A DNA stretch of 62,710 nucleotides, from assembly GCF_014656195.1 (NCBI RefSeq), contig NZ_BNBY01000019.1:1-62710 (forward strand). The letters run 5' to 3'. Shown one piece after another: positions 51,681-60,217 of this stretch. Numbering within the stretch: the first letter of the stretch is position 1; each line of letters opens with the position of its first letter. The notes under the pieces were generated by a model. It worked only from the letters and a program-made list of their open reading frames with translations, made no database searches and was not told where the DNA came from. Made by a program: the position numbers and the translations under genes. The stretch is from Kitasatospora xanthocidica (lineage in GTDB: Bacteria > Actinomycetota > Actinomycetes > Streptomycetales > Streptomycetaceae).

Positions 51681-53079
51681 AAGCTCCGCGCCCCTCGTTG
51701 AAAGCTCCGCCCGGGCCCGCGACACCCTGGCCCGCAACCACCGCACCGGGTTCTCCCGGACCGCGCAGCGCCACTACGACTTCACCTGCCCCTCCCCCGA
51801 CAGCTATCCCTTCCAGTGGGCCTGGGACAGCAGCTTCCACGCCATCGCCCTCACCCACCTCGACACCCGCCGGGCCAGGGACGAACTGCGCTCCCTGCTC
51901 AGCGCGGTCACGCCCGCCGGCTTCCTGCCGCACATGGTGCTCTGGCAGGACGACCTCAGGCCGCACGCCACGGCGGACTTCAGGATCGACCTCTGGGAGG
52001 GGTGGCGATCCGTCACCATCGCGCCGCCCGTGGTGGCCCGAGCCGTCGAGCGGGTGTACCGGGCCACCGGTGACGAGCTCTGGCTGCGCCGCGTCCTGCC
52101 GCCGACGCTGGCCTTCTTCGGCTGGCTCGCGGAGCACCGTACGAGCCCCGGCACCGGCCTGATCGAGATCTACCAGCCCGACGAGTCCGGCCTGGACAGC
52201 AGCCCCAAGTACGACGCCGCCCTCGGCATCGGGTCGGTCTCCGGGGACGACGTGCACACCGCGTGGCACAGCGCGATGCGTTCCCTGATCACGGCGTACG
52301 CCTCCCCCGCCCGCACGCCCGAGACCCCGCTCCGCGACCGGCGGCTGTTCGTCTGGAACGACGTGCTGGTCAACACCGTCTACGCCGACGGGCTGGCCTG
52401 CCTGGCGCGCCTCGTCCGGACGGTCGGATCGAACGAGCGCACCGCGGACCGGCTGGCCGAGCAGTCCCGGGCGATCGGCGCCGCGCTGATGCGGCACTGC
52501 TGGGACGAGGACGGCGGGGCCTTCCACGACCTCGACCTCGTCGCCGGCAAGCGCTCCGAGGTCCTCACCGCCAGTTCGCTCGTGCCGATCCTCCTCGACT
52601 CGGTGCCGGACACCGCGGCGCGCCGGGTCATCGAGCAACACCTGCTGAACGAACGGGAGTTCTGGCGGCCCCACCCGGTGCCCAGCGTCGCCGCCACCGA
52701 GCCGTCCTACGACCCCTCGTTCCGCACCGGGGCCATCTTCCGCGGCTCCAGCTGGGTCAACCTCAACTGGTACCTGTACTGGGGCCTGCGCCGACGCGGC
52801 TACCGCGCGGAGGCCGACACGCTCGCGGCGCGCACCTGCGCGCTCGTCGCCGCCTCGGGCACCCGGGAGTGCTACGGCCCGGAGGACGCCGAGGGGCACG
52901 GCGCGCGCTCCTTCGGCTGGAGCTCCCTCGTCCTGGACCTGGCCTCCGCCATGGCGACGGAGCCCCACGCGATGGCGGAGGCCCACGCGGCGGCGAAGAC
53001 TCACGCGATAGCGGAGACTCACGCGGCGGCGAAGACTCACGCGGTGGCGGAACCGGCCGGGACGACGGAAGGGCGCTGA
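51667..53079 (+). CDS. Cytosolic glycosidase of the MGH1/GH63-like (alpha/alpha6) type
   Basis: A 470-residue enzyme without signal peptide. The alpha/alpha toroid signatures PFQWAWDSSFHAIALTHLD, VLWQDDL, EIYQPDESGLDSSPKYDAAL and FRGSSWVNLNWYLYWGLRRRG match mannosyl-/glucosylglycerate hydrolase and GH63-like proteins; the Asp in WDSSF and a Glu near the end would be catalytic. N-terminal residues show a tandem duplication (LVESSAP, LVESSAR). The C-terminus has AEAHAAAKTHAIAETHAAAKTH repeats after residue 430 and may be expanded sequence. Substrate is probably an alpha-glycoside brought in by the MFS protein. Gap to next gene: 2 nt. Confidence 0.85.
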   Translation: MSLVESSAPLVESSARARDTLARNHRTGFSRTAQRHYDFTCPSPDSYPFQWAWDSSFHAIALTHLDTRRARDELRSLLSAVTPAGFLPHMVLWQDDLRPHATADFRIDLWEGWRSVTIAPPVVARAVERVYRATGDELWLRRVLPPTLAFFGWLAEHRTSPGTGLIEIYQPDESGLDSSPKYDAALGIGSVSGDDVHTAWHSAMRSLITAYASPARTPETPLRDRRLFVWNDVLVNTVYADGLACLARLVRTVGSNERTADRLAEQSRAIGAALMRHCWDEDGGAFHDLDLVAGKRSEVLTASSLVPILLDSVPDTAARRVIEQHLLNEREFWRPHPVPSVAATEPSYDPSFRTGAIFRGSSWVNLNWYLYWGLRRRGYRAEADTLAARTCALVAASGTRECYGPEDAEGHGARSFGWSSLVLDLASAMATEPHAMAEAHAAAKTHAIAETHAAAKTHAVAEPAGTTEGR

Positions 53080-53081
53080 CC

Positions 53082-54059
53082 ATGGCCAACTGGGGTTTCC
53101 TGGGAGCCGGTTCGATCGCCGCCTCCAGTCTCGCACCCGCCGTCCACGCCGCCGACCGGCCGCGCCTGCACGCCGTCGCCGCGACCGACGCCCGCCGGGC
53201 CAAGGCCCTCGACCCGGCCCGGGTGTACACCCGCTACGAGGACCTGCTGGACGACCCGGCCGTCGACGTCGTCTACATCGCGCTCCACAACAGCGCCCAC
53301 CGCCCCTGGGTGGAGCGCGCCCTCCGTGCGGGCAAGCACGTGCTGTGCGAGAAGCCGCTCGGGCTGACCGCCGCCGAGGTCACCGCGATGACCGCCACCG
53401 CCCGCGCGACCGGACGGCTGCTCGTCGAGGCGGCCTGGAACCGCTGGCACCCGCGCACCCGGGACCTCGAATCCCTGATCACCGGTGGTGCGATCGGCAC
53501 CGTCCACACCGTCACCGCCCGGTTCGACGGCCTCGCCCCCGCCCCCGGCAACTACCGCCTGGACGCCACCCTCGGCGGCGGCGCCCTCTACGACGTCGGC
53601 TACTACGCCGTCTCGGCCGCGCTCGCGGCCTTCGCCTGGCAGGCCCCGGACGTGGTCCGGGCCGAGCAGGACCACTGGGAGACCGGCTCCGCCGACTCCG
53701 CCACCCGCTTCCTGCTCACCTTCCCAGGCCGGGGGGTGGCCGAGGTCGGCTGCTCGCTCACGGGCGACATGTCCGAGACCTTCACCACCACCGGCACGAG
53801 TGGCTCGCTCACCCTCACCCCGCCGGCCTTCTGCGCCGGCGCGGCCCCCAGCACGCTCACCACCACCGGCGGAGGCCTCCCCCGCCACTACCCGCCCCAG
53901 GACCCCTACCGCCTCATGGTCGAGTCGGTGGACGCGGCGGCGGAGGGCGACACCTCCGCCCACCTCGTCCCGCTCGCCGAGTCGCTCCTCATCGCCCGCA
54001 CCCTGGACGCCGTCCGGAACCGTGTCGCGTCCGGGGAGCTACCGTCTCCACGGCGCTGA
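53082..54059 (+). CDS. Gfo/Idh/MocA-family oxidoreductase
   Basis: A 325-residue NAD(P)-dependent dehydrogenase: Rossmann motif WGFLGAGSIA, VVYIALHNSAHRPWVERAL, the conserved CEKPLG (catalytic Lys) and a C-terminal beta domain with LGGGALYDVGYYAV, where Asp and Tyr/His normally lie in the active site. Family members oxidise or reduce sugars and inositols. As last gene of the four-gene operon it fits conversion of the sugar released by the glycosidase. Confidence 0.93.
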   Translation: MANWGFLGAGSIAASSLAPAVHAADRPRLHAVAATDARRAKALDPARVYTRYEDLLDDPAVDVVYIALHNSAHRPWVERALRAGKHVLCEKPLGLTAAEVTAMTATARATGRLLVEAAWNRWHPRTRDLESLITGGAIGTVHTVTARFDGLAPAPGNYRLDATLGGGALYDVGYYAVSAALAAFAWQAPDVVRAEQDHWETGSADSATRFLLTFPGRGVAEVGCSLTGDMSETFTTTGTSGSLTLTPPAFCAGAAPSTLTTTGGGLPRHYPPQDPYRLMVESVDAAAEGDTSAHLVPLAESLLIARTLDAVRNRVASGELPSPRR

Positions 54060-54208
54060 GTCCCCTCGGCCCCTGCCCCACCGAGCTGCCACGCGGTCGG
54101 GGCACGGGTCCCTCGGCGTACGGGCTCTCCGCCCGGCCGCCTCCCCCTGCGCGTCCGGACCACGGTGGTCATCATGGAACTGCCGCCGACGGACAGGAGG
54201 GACACGCG

Positions 54209-55153
54209 ATGGAGCTGTTCCCACCGCTGCCGCTCACCGAGTGGCGGGACACCAAGGAGACGCTGCACCGCTTCGCCCAGGTGGTGGGCAAGATCCGCCT
54301 CGCGGCGAGCGTGCGGCGCAACCACTGGTGGAACGTCCCCTTCCACCTCACCGGGCGCGGGATCACCACCCGGCCGATGGGGCAGGTCGACGGCAACCCG
54401 GTCTTCACCATCGACTTCGACTTCGTCGACCACCGGCTGGTCGTCGCGACGGCGGACGGCAGGTCCGCGTCCTTCCCGCTCCTCGACCAGTCCGTCGCCT
54501 CGTTCTACCGGCAGACCTTGGAAACCCTGGCGGACCTGGGCGTCCGGGTGGAGATCCGGGTGCCCCGGCCGTACGGGCTGCCGGACGCGGACCGGCCGTT
54601 CGCCGAGGACTTCGAGCACGCGACCTACGATCCCGCCTGGGCGAACCGCCAGTGGCAGGTGCTCGGTCAGGTCGGACTGGTGCTGGAGGAGTTCGCGGCG
54701 CGCTTCTCGGGCAAGGTCAGCCCCGTCCACCTGTTCTGGCACTCGTTCGACCTCGCCCACACCCGGTTCTCCGGAGGCGCCCTCGACCAGCCCTCGCACG
54801 TGGACCCGGTGACCCGCGAGGCGTACTCCCGGGAGCTGATCAGCTTCGGGTTCTGGTTCGGGGACGCGAACCTGGGCGAACCGGCCTTCTACTCCTACAC
54901 GACTCCCGAGCCCCCGCACCTCGCCGAGGACCCGCTCACGCCGTCGTCCGCCCGGTGGACCGAGCTCAACAACAGCCACCTGGCCGTCCTGCGGTACGAC
55001 GCGGCCCGCGCCGAGGCCGATCCGCGAGCGACCGTACTCGCCTTCTACGAGAGCGCCTACCGCGCCGGAGCCGCCCGGGCCGGCTGGGACGTCGCCCACC
55101 TCGCCTGCCCGGGCGGGATCACCGACCCCCGGCTTCCGGCCCCGCCGCTCTGA
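54209..55153 (+). CDS. DUF5996 family protein
   Basis: A 314-residue soluble protein: LPLTEWRDTKETLHRFAQVVGKIRLA, NHWWNVPFHLTGRGITT, FDFVDHRLVV, SPVHLFWHSFDLAHTRFSG and PAFYSYTTPEP are hallmarks of DUF5996. Function unknown; several Trp and His residues are strictly placed, hinting at an enzyme. ACAGGAGGG supports the ATG at 54209. It starts 149 nt after the Gfo/Idh/MocA gene and may be separate from that operon. Confidence 0.9.
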   Translation: MELFPPLPLTEWRDTKETLHRFAQVVGKIRLAASVRRNHWWNVPFHLTGRGITTRPMGQVDGNPVFTIDFDFVDHRLVVATADGRSASFPLLDQSVASFYRQTLETLADLGVRVEIRVPRPYGLPDADRPFAEDFEHATYDPAWANRQWQVLGQVGLVLEEFAARFSGKVSPVHLFWHSFDLAHTRFSGGALDQPSHVDPVTREAYSRELISFGFWFGDANLGEPAFYSYTTPEPPHLAEDPLTPSSARWTELNNSHLAVLRYDAARAEADPRATVLAFYESAYRAGAARAGWDVAHLACPGGITDPRLPAPPL

Positions 55154-55198
55154 GCCCGTCCGGGCCCGTTCGGGCAGGTCATTGCGGGTCAATGCAGG

Positions 55199-55558
55199 TC
55201 AGTGCAGGTGCGCCTGCCAGTCGGCCGGGACCTTGCCCTGCGGGCCGGGCGTCGGCTGCGAGACCGGGTGCGCGGCGGGCGCCGCGAGCTCCGGCCCCTC
55301 GTAGTACTGCTCGGTCTCGATGTTCCACAACCAGGCCTCACCGGGCTCGAAGCTGGCCAGGAACGGGTGCCCCACGGCTCGGGCATGCCGGGTGCCGTGC
55401 TGCGAGGGCGAGGAGTCGCAGCAGCCGATGTGCCCGCACTCGGCGCATCGGCGCAGGTGGAACCACCACCCCGGCCCCTCCCCCGCCAGGCACTCCACGC
55501 ATCCGTCCCCACTCGGCCGCACGGACGGATCGATCCCCCGGATGGTGCTGTCAGCCAT
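55199..55558 (-). CDS. UBP-type zinc finger protein
   Basis: A 119-residue protein with a ZnF-UBP domain: CVECLAG, WWFHLRRCAECGHIGCCDSSPSQHGTRHA, AVGHPFLASFEPGEAWLW. The Cys and His positions match zinc sites in ubiquitin-hydrolase zinc fingers, which bacteria carry as stand-alone proteins of unknown role. The C-terminus is Pro/Ala-rich. It is divergent from the NAD kinase gene over 267 nt, a region containing three TTCGCAGGCCGCC-like direct repeats (about 55710-55760). Confidence 0.9.
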   Translation of the reverse strand: MADSTIRGIDPSVRPSGDGCVECLAGEGPGWWFHLRRCAECGHIGCCDSSPSQHGTRHARAVGHPFLASFEPGEAWLWNIETEQYYEGPELAAPAAHPVSQPTPGPQGKVPADWQAHLH

Positions 55559-55825
55559 CGGACACGCCTCCCGACATGGGCTCGGACGGGCCCTCTGCTC
55601 GGAGCGTCGAACGTCGGCGTCGATGTCGACGCCGTCGGGCCGTCCCTGTCGAATCCCAACCAGCCGGCTCACCCGGAGATTCCACGACGAGCGGCGACGG
55701 CCTGTGCCGATGGCCTTCGCAGGCCGCCTTCGCAGGTCGCCTTCGCAGCCGGCCTTGAAGGTGACGACCGGCTGTGCGTGACTGGAGGGAGCAACCGTGA
55801 CCCGGCCGACATCGAGGTGGCCCGG

Positions 55826-56686
55826 ATGGGATTCATCGGCACGGTGGGGCTGGTGCTCCACCCCGAGCGCACCTGCGCCCCCACCGTGGAGGCCGTGGTC
55901 CGGTGGAGCCGGGCCCGGGGGACGAAGGTGCTGGGACTGGCGGCGGAGGTGGCCCGGATCGGCTGCGAGGCCATCCCGGTCGAGGCCGAGGAGCTGGCCA
56001 CCGGCACCGATCTGCTGATCAGCCTCGGCGGGGACGGCACCATGCTGCGCGCCATGCGGCTCGCGACCGGGGGCCACGCGCCGGTCCTGGGCGTCAACGT
56101 CGGTCGCCTGGGCTTCCTCGCCGAGGTCGACATACCGGAACTCCCCGCCGCGCTGGACGCCGTCGACGCCCACCGCTTCACCGTGGAGGGCCGCTCCGCC
56201 GTCCACGCCCGCTTCGGGGCCGCCCAGGAGACGGCCCTCAACGACGTCGTGCTCCTGCGCAGCCCGGGGCACAAGTCCGCGGCGGTCGCCGTACGGGTCC
56301 AGGGCGAGCCCTTCGTGGCCTACACCGCCGACGCGGTCGTCGTCGCCACCCCGACCGGCTCCACCGCCTACAGCTTCTCCGCCGGCGGCCCGATCGTCTC
56401 CCCCAACGCGGAGGGGCTGCTGATCACCCCCGTCGCTCCGCACGCCGCGTTCAACCGCTCCGTCTTCCTCTCCAGCGGCGAGCGGCTCGACCTGGAGGTC
56501 CTGCCGCACAGCGGCGACCTCGCCATCGAGGCCGACGGCCGCCTGGTCGGCCACGTCTCACCGGGCGACAGCGTCGAGGTGACCATGCTGCCCGCCGCCG
56601 CCAGCGTCGTACGGCTCGGCCACACCACGTTCTACCAGCGGGCCCAGCGCAAGCTCCGGCTCACCGGCTCGGCGGAACACGGCTGA
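55826..56686 (+). CDS. nadK: NAD kinase
   Basis: A 286-residue ATP-NAD kinase. The active-site motif GGDGT is at 68-72 (LLISLGGDGTMLRAM), followed by GVNVGRLGFLAEV, NDVVLLRSPGHK in place of the usual NE motif, and TPTGSTAYSFSAGGPIV. It makes NADP from NAD. Many actinomycetes have one copy next to recN; this one stands among unrelated genes and is likely a second paralog. GAGGTGG at 5 nt fixes the start. Confidence 0.93.
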   Translation: MGFIGTVGLVLHPERTCAPTVEAVVRWSRARGTKVLGLAAEVARIGCEAIPVEAEELATGTDLLISLGGDGTMLRAMRLATGGHAPVLGVNVGRLGFLAEVDIPELPAALDAVDAHRFTVEGRSAVHARFGAAQETALNDVVLLRSPGHKSAAVAVRVQGEPFVAYTADAVVVATPTGSTAYSFSAGGPIVSPNAEGLLITPVAPHAAFNRSVFLSSGERLDLEVLPHSGDLAIEADGRLVGHVSPGDSVEVTMLPAAASVVRLGHTTFYQRAQRKLRLTGSAEHG

Positions 56687-56711
56687 ACGGCTGAACGGCT
56701 GACGCGATCGG

Positions 56712-57485
56712 TCAACGACCGCCCGTCCGGCGCAGATGGGCGTCGATCAGGGCGAGGGTGGCCTCCGGCTGCTCGATCTGCGGGAGGTGGCCCGCCCCGG
56801 GGATGACCTCGAGCACCGCGTCGGCGAAGGCCTCGGCGTACGCGGCGCCGTATGCGGGGGTGACGATGCGGTCGCTCTCCCCCCAGAGGAGGCGGGTCGG
56901 CACCTGGACCCGCCCGAGCCGGCCCAGCAGCTCGGGGTCGTGCATGTAGGGGTCGCCCGCGAGGGTCCGCATGGTGGCCATGTTGGCCTGCCGGCGGGCG
57001 AGTTCCTCGACGGGGAGGCCCGCGGGGTCGACGTGGTAGCGGTCCGGGTCGTGCCAGGAGTGCTCCGCCGCGCCGCGCGCGTCGAGAGCGAAGAAGTCGG
57101 TGATCGGTTCCGTGTCGATGTGCACGCCGACGGCGTCGATCAGGACGAGGCCGGTGATGGTCCCCTCGGTGTCGCGTACGGCCATCTCGGCGGCGATCCA
57201 GCCGCCCAGCGAGGAGCCGATGACCAGGACGTCGTCCAGTCGGCGGTCCCGCAGGTGGTCGAGGTAGGCGACGGCGAGGTCGTCGATGCCGGTGAGCCAG
57301 GCCGGACGGTGGGTGCCGTCCCAGCCGGGGTGCACGGGCGTGATGGTGTGCGCGGTCCGGGAGAGGTGCTCGGCGAGGCCGGTGACGGTGGCCGGGCCCC
57401 CGCCGCCGTGCAGGAGCAGGACCGGCCTGCCGGCGCCGGCTTCGGCCAGGGTGAGGGCCAGGTCTGCGGTGTGTTCTGTCGTCAT
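56712..57485 (-). CDS. Alpha/beta hydrolase
   Basis: A 257-residue hydrolase: oxyanion region LLLHGGGGPATV, nucleophile elbow GSSLGG with Ser, acid in WGESDRIVTP and final His in GAGHLPQIEQP. There is no signal peptide. The family includes esterases, haloperoxidases and meta-cleavage hydrolases. It is divergent from a MarR regulator over a 61-nt spacer containing the palindrome AAGCTAGCTT, so it is the likely MarR target. Confidence 0.92.
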   Translation of the reverse strand: MTTEHTADLALTLAEAGAGRPVLLLHGGGGPATVTGLAEHLSRTAHTITPVHPGWDGTHRPAWLTGIDDLAVAYLDHLRDRRLDDVLVIGSSLGGWIAAEMAVRDTEGTITGLVLIDAVGVHIDTEPITDFFALDARGAAEHSWHDPDRYHVDPAGLPVEELARRQANMATMRTLAGDPYMHDPELLGRLGRVQVPTRLLWGESDRIVTPAYGAAYAEAFADAVLEVIPGAGHLPQIEQPEATLALIDAHLRRTGGR

Positions 57486-57514
57486 GGATCCAGAGTAACT
57501 AAACATCTTTATAT

Positions 57515-57524
57515 AAGCTAGCTT
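57515..57524. promoter_or_regulatory. Palindrome in hydrolase/MarR spacer
   Basis: AAGCTAGCTT is a perfect 10-bp palindrome in the only AT-rich part of the spacer, a good candidate MarR operator. A TAGACT hexamer at 57535-57540 may be the MarR -10. Confidence 0.55.
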
Positions 57525-57546
57525 GGTCATGCCGTAGACTCAGCCC

Positions 57547-57966
57547 ATGAGCAATGAGCTGCAGGAACTCGGCAGAGCGGTCAAGCAGGCCCAGTACCGG
57601 CAGCACCGGACGCTCGACAGCGCCCTCTCGGCCATCGGCACCACGCTGGCCCAATGGGACGCCCTGCGCGCGATCAGCCGCGCACCCGGGGCATCGGCCC
57701 GCGAACTCGCCGCGGCAACCTTCCAGACCGAGCAGGCCTTCGGAACCCTGGTCCGCCGCCTGACGGCCCAGGGCGTGGCCGAACGCCGACCGGGCCACGG
57801 CCGACGCATCGAGCACCACCTCACCCCCGAGGGCGAGCGACTCCTGGCCGCCGGCCACAAGATCGCCGACGAGGTCCTCGCCGCCTGCTTCGCCCCTCTC
57901 CCCGAACCCGACCGCGCAACCCTGCTCGCCCTCCTCCGACGCCTCACCGCGGAGGAACCCACGTAG
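57547..57966 (+). CDS. MarR-family regulator
   Basis: A 139-residue MarR protein: LAQWDALRAISRAPGASARELAAATFQTEQAFGTLVRRLTAQGVAERRPGHGRRI, with the wing and LTPEGERLL typical of the family. No ribosome site precedes the ATG, but TAGACT lies 6 nt upstream, so the mRNA is probably leaderless. It should repress itself and the divergent alpha/beta hydrolase gene until a phenolic or other ligand binds. Confidence 0.93.
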   Translation: MSNELQELGRAVKQAQYRQHRTLDSALSAIGTTLAQWDALRAISRAPGASARELAAATFQTEQAFGTLVRRLTAQGVAERRPGHGRRIEHHLTPEGERLLAAGHKIADEVLAACFAPLPEPDRATLLALLRRLTAEEPT

Positions 57967-57989
57967 GCGCGGCACCCGACGACGCTGCC

Positions 57990-58143
57990 GCCCCGCACGA
58001 CCTGGGCAAGACGGTCGAGGCCTACGCGAAGGCGTTCCCCGACACGCTCCGGGAACTCGAACGGTTCTACGCGGCCAACGACGTCGTGACCGTGCAGCTG
58101 CGCCTCCAGGGCACCCACCTCGGCCCACTGGAGCTGTCCCGCG
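57990..58143 (+). pseudogene. SnoaL-like/ester cyclase fragment
   Basis: The plus strand encodes TVEAYAKAFPDTLRELERFYAANDVVTVQLRLQGTHLGPLEL, the middle of a SnoaL-like polyketide cyclase/ester cyclase (FPD..E..YA.GD.V...L...GTH.GPL). There is no start codon in frame with a ribosome site, and similarity ends abruptly near 58143, so only a third of the domain remains. The rest of 57967-58358 holds nothing supportable. Confidence 0.55.
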
Positions 58144-58358
58144 ATGCCGGCTGGACCGGCCTCGTCAAGAACACGCCACCCGCGAGAACTCGTCCGGCGG
58201 TCACGGACCGAGAGACGTCACCGCCGGGACGACTCGTCCGGACGGAGCAACGGGGATTCGCGGGCATCCGAACCCGGGGATAGCTCCCGGGCCGCGCTCA
58301 AGCCGGGCGGGGCGAGCGAACGGTCACGATGCCGGTGCCGACGGGGAGTTGACAGCGG

Positions 58359-59612
58359 ATGAAGGACGACGGCGCCCCCGCCGAGGCCGGGGAACCCACC
58401 TTCTGGGGGCGGTTGCGGCGCCAGCTGTGGCAGCCGCCGCGCGCCCATGGTGAGCAGCCGCGCGAACGCGTCGTCGGCCCCCTCGAACTCTTCTACGACC
58501 TGGTCGTGGTCGCCCTGGTCGCCCAGGCCGCCCACCACCTCGCCGGGAAGCTCACCTGGCGCGGCATCGGCGAGTACGGCGCCGTCTTCGGGCTGATCTG
58601 GATCATCTGGGTCAACGGGAGCCTCCACCACGAACTGCACGGCCGCGAGGACGCCCGCGCCCGCAGCACCTTCCTGCTGCAGATCCTGGTCCTGGTCCCG
58701 CTGGGGGCGTTCATCCCCGGGGCGGGCGGCACCTCGGGCGCGGCCTTCGCCGTCACCGCGGGAGTCCTGTTCGCGGTGCTGGCGCTGCTGTGGCTGCTGG
58801 CCTCCCTGCGCGACCGCCCCGAGTACCGTCGCGGCAGCAGGCTCTACATCACGGGCACCGTCCTGTGCGCGGCGGTCCTCACGCTCAGCGCCGTACTCCC
58901 CGCCACCGCACGGGTCTGGACCTGGGGGCTGCTGGACGTCGCCTATCTGGTGCTCATCGCCGCCGTGATGCTGAAGGCCACCCCGGCCGCGGCCGCCACG
59001 CTCAGCGTCACCGACGCGCTGATCGAACGCTTCGGGCTGCTCATCATCATCGTCCTCGGCGAGACCGTGACCGGTGTCGTGAGCGGCCTCGCGGCCGAAC
59101 CGGTCAGCGCCCTCACCCTGACCGTGGGACTGCTCTCGGTCGTGGTCGGATTCGGTGCCTGGTGGACCTACTTCGACTTCGCCGGCCACCGCGAGCCCAG
59201 GCGGACACGCGCGGCCACCGTCCAGTGGATGCTCGCCCACCTGCCGCTCACGGCCGCGGTCGCCGCCATGGGAGCGGCCATGGTCAGCCTCGTCGAGCAC
59301 GCCCACGCCGCCCGTACCGCCGCCGCCACGTCGTGGGTGCTGTGCGCCGGCGCGGCCGTCGTACTGTCCAGCACCATGCTCGTCGCCGCCACCCTCCGGG
59401 CCTGGCGCACCAAGCGGTACCTCTACCGCCCGCTGTCACGAGCCTGCGCGGCGGCCGCCCTCGCCTGCCTGGCGCTCGGCGCGGCCCGTCCCGCGCCGCC
59501 CGTGCTCGGCGGCGTCCTCGTCGTGCTCTTCGGGCTCCCCTGGTGGCTCGCCGTGGCCCGCCGCCTGCGCCACCAGGAGTCGCTCGCCCGGGAACAGACC
59601 GGCCGGGAGTAG
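58359..59612 (+). CDS. LtrA family membrane protein
   Basis: A 417-residue protein with about 11 membrane segments. The family motif VGPLELFYDLVVVALVAQAAHHL and the later FGLLIIIVLGETVTGV match the low-temperature-requirement A (LtrA) family. The cytoplasmic N-terminus has FWGRLRRQLWQPPR. Function is unknown in most species; it was first linked to cold growth in Listeria. GGGGAGTTGACAGCGG precedes the ATG with weak ribosome binding. Confidence 0.92.
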   Translation: MKDDGAPAEAGEPTFWGRLRRQLWQPPRAHGEQPRERVVGPLELFYDLVVVALVAQAAHHLAGKLTWRGIGEYGAVFGLIWIIWVNGSLHHELHGREDARARSTFLLQILVLVPLGAFIPGAGGTSGAAFAVTAGVLFAVLALLWLLASLRDRPEYRRGSRLYITGTVLCAAVLTLSAVLPATARVWTWGLLDVAYLVLIAAVMLKATPAAAATLSVTDALIERFGLLIIIVLGETVTGVVSGLAAEPVSALTLTVGLLSVVVGFGAWWTYFDFAGHREPRRTRAATVQWMLAHLPLTAAVAAMGAAMVSLVEHAHAARTAAATSWVLCAGAAVVLSSTMLVAATLRAWRTKRYLYRPLSRACAAAALACLALGAARPAPPVLGGVLVVLFGLPWWLAVARRLRHQESLAREQTGRE

Positions 59613-59622
59613 GCCGGCCGGA

Positions 59623-59697
59623 CCACGGACACCGCACGCCAGGGACTGTTCCGGCGTGATCCGTACGGAAGCAGGCCCCCTGCGACCGTGTCCGTGG
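59623..59697. terminator. Branched stem-loop between convergent genes
   Basis: CCACGGACAC (59623-59632) pairs with GTGTCCGTGG (59688-59697), enclosing an inner CACGCC/GGCGTG stem (59635-59658). It lies between the LtrA and SgcJ-like stop codons and could act in both directions. Confidence 0.5.
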
Positions 59698-59707
59698 AGG
59701 GCGCCCG

Positions 59708-60217
59708 TCAACCGCGGGAAGCGGCGGGCCGGGTGGCCGGCTGGAAGCGGAACGAGAACGCCTCCAAAAGGCGCTTGCGCTGGGTCTTCTGGACGGCGGC
59801 GATACGCCAGTGGCGGCCCGCCTCGCGGACCACCGTGTAGGTGGCCAGCTTGCCCAGGCGCTTCGGCCGAGCCTTGTGGACCTCACCGCGGGCGACGACG
59901 ACGGCGGTGTCCGGCCCGTGGAAGCGCAGGTCGATGATCTCGATGGTCAGCTTGGAGCCCTTCAGGAAGCTGTCGAACAGGGCCTGGTGGGCACGGCCGA
60001 TCTCGGGGCCGCCGTGGTAGACGGTACCGGCGTAGGTGACATCCGTGGCGTCGGCGGTGAACTGCTCACCGTAGGCGGTGCCGTCGCCGCGGTTCCAGGC
60101 GGCCGTGCTGCGCTCCAGGAGGGCGCGGATCTCGGCGGTGTCGGTGTCCGGGACGGAGTCGGGAGCGGCGCTACCTGAGCGCCGTGATGTTTCACGGCCA
60201 CGCGAGTGCCCGGGCAT
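59708..60217 (-). CDS. SgcJ/EcaC-family (NTF2-like) protein, 5' end probably truncated
   Basis: About 169 residues. The NTF2-like fold of the SgcJ/EcaC family is clear: TAEIRALLERSTAAWNRGDGTAYGEQFTADATDVTYAGTVYHG, HQALFDSFLKGSKL and VHKARPKRLGKLATYTVVREAGRHWRIAAVQKTQ. The first 30 residues (MPGHSRGRETSRRSG) do not fit the family and overlap the MarR gene on the other strand. Related proteins usually start just before DTAEIRALL. The natural start seems to be lost at the junction near 60160. Expression is therefore uncertain. Confidence 0.7.
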   Translation of the reverse strand: MPGHSRGRETSRRSGSAAPDSVPDTDTAEIRALLERSTAAWNRGDGTAYGEQFTADATDVTYAGTVYHGGPEIGRAHQALFDSFLKGSKLTIEIIDLRFHGPDTAVVVARGEVHKARPKRLGKLATYTVVREAGRHWRIAAVQKTQRKRLLEAFSFRFQPATRPAASRG

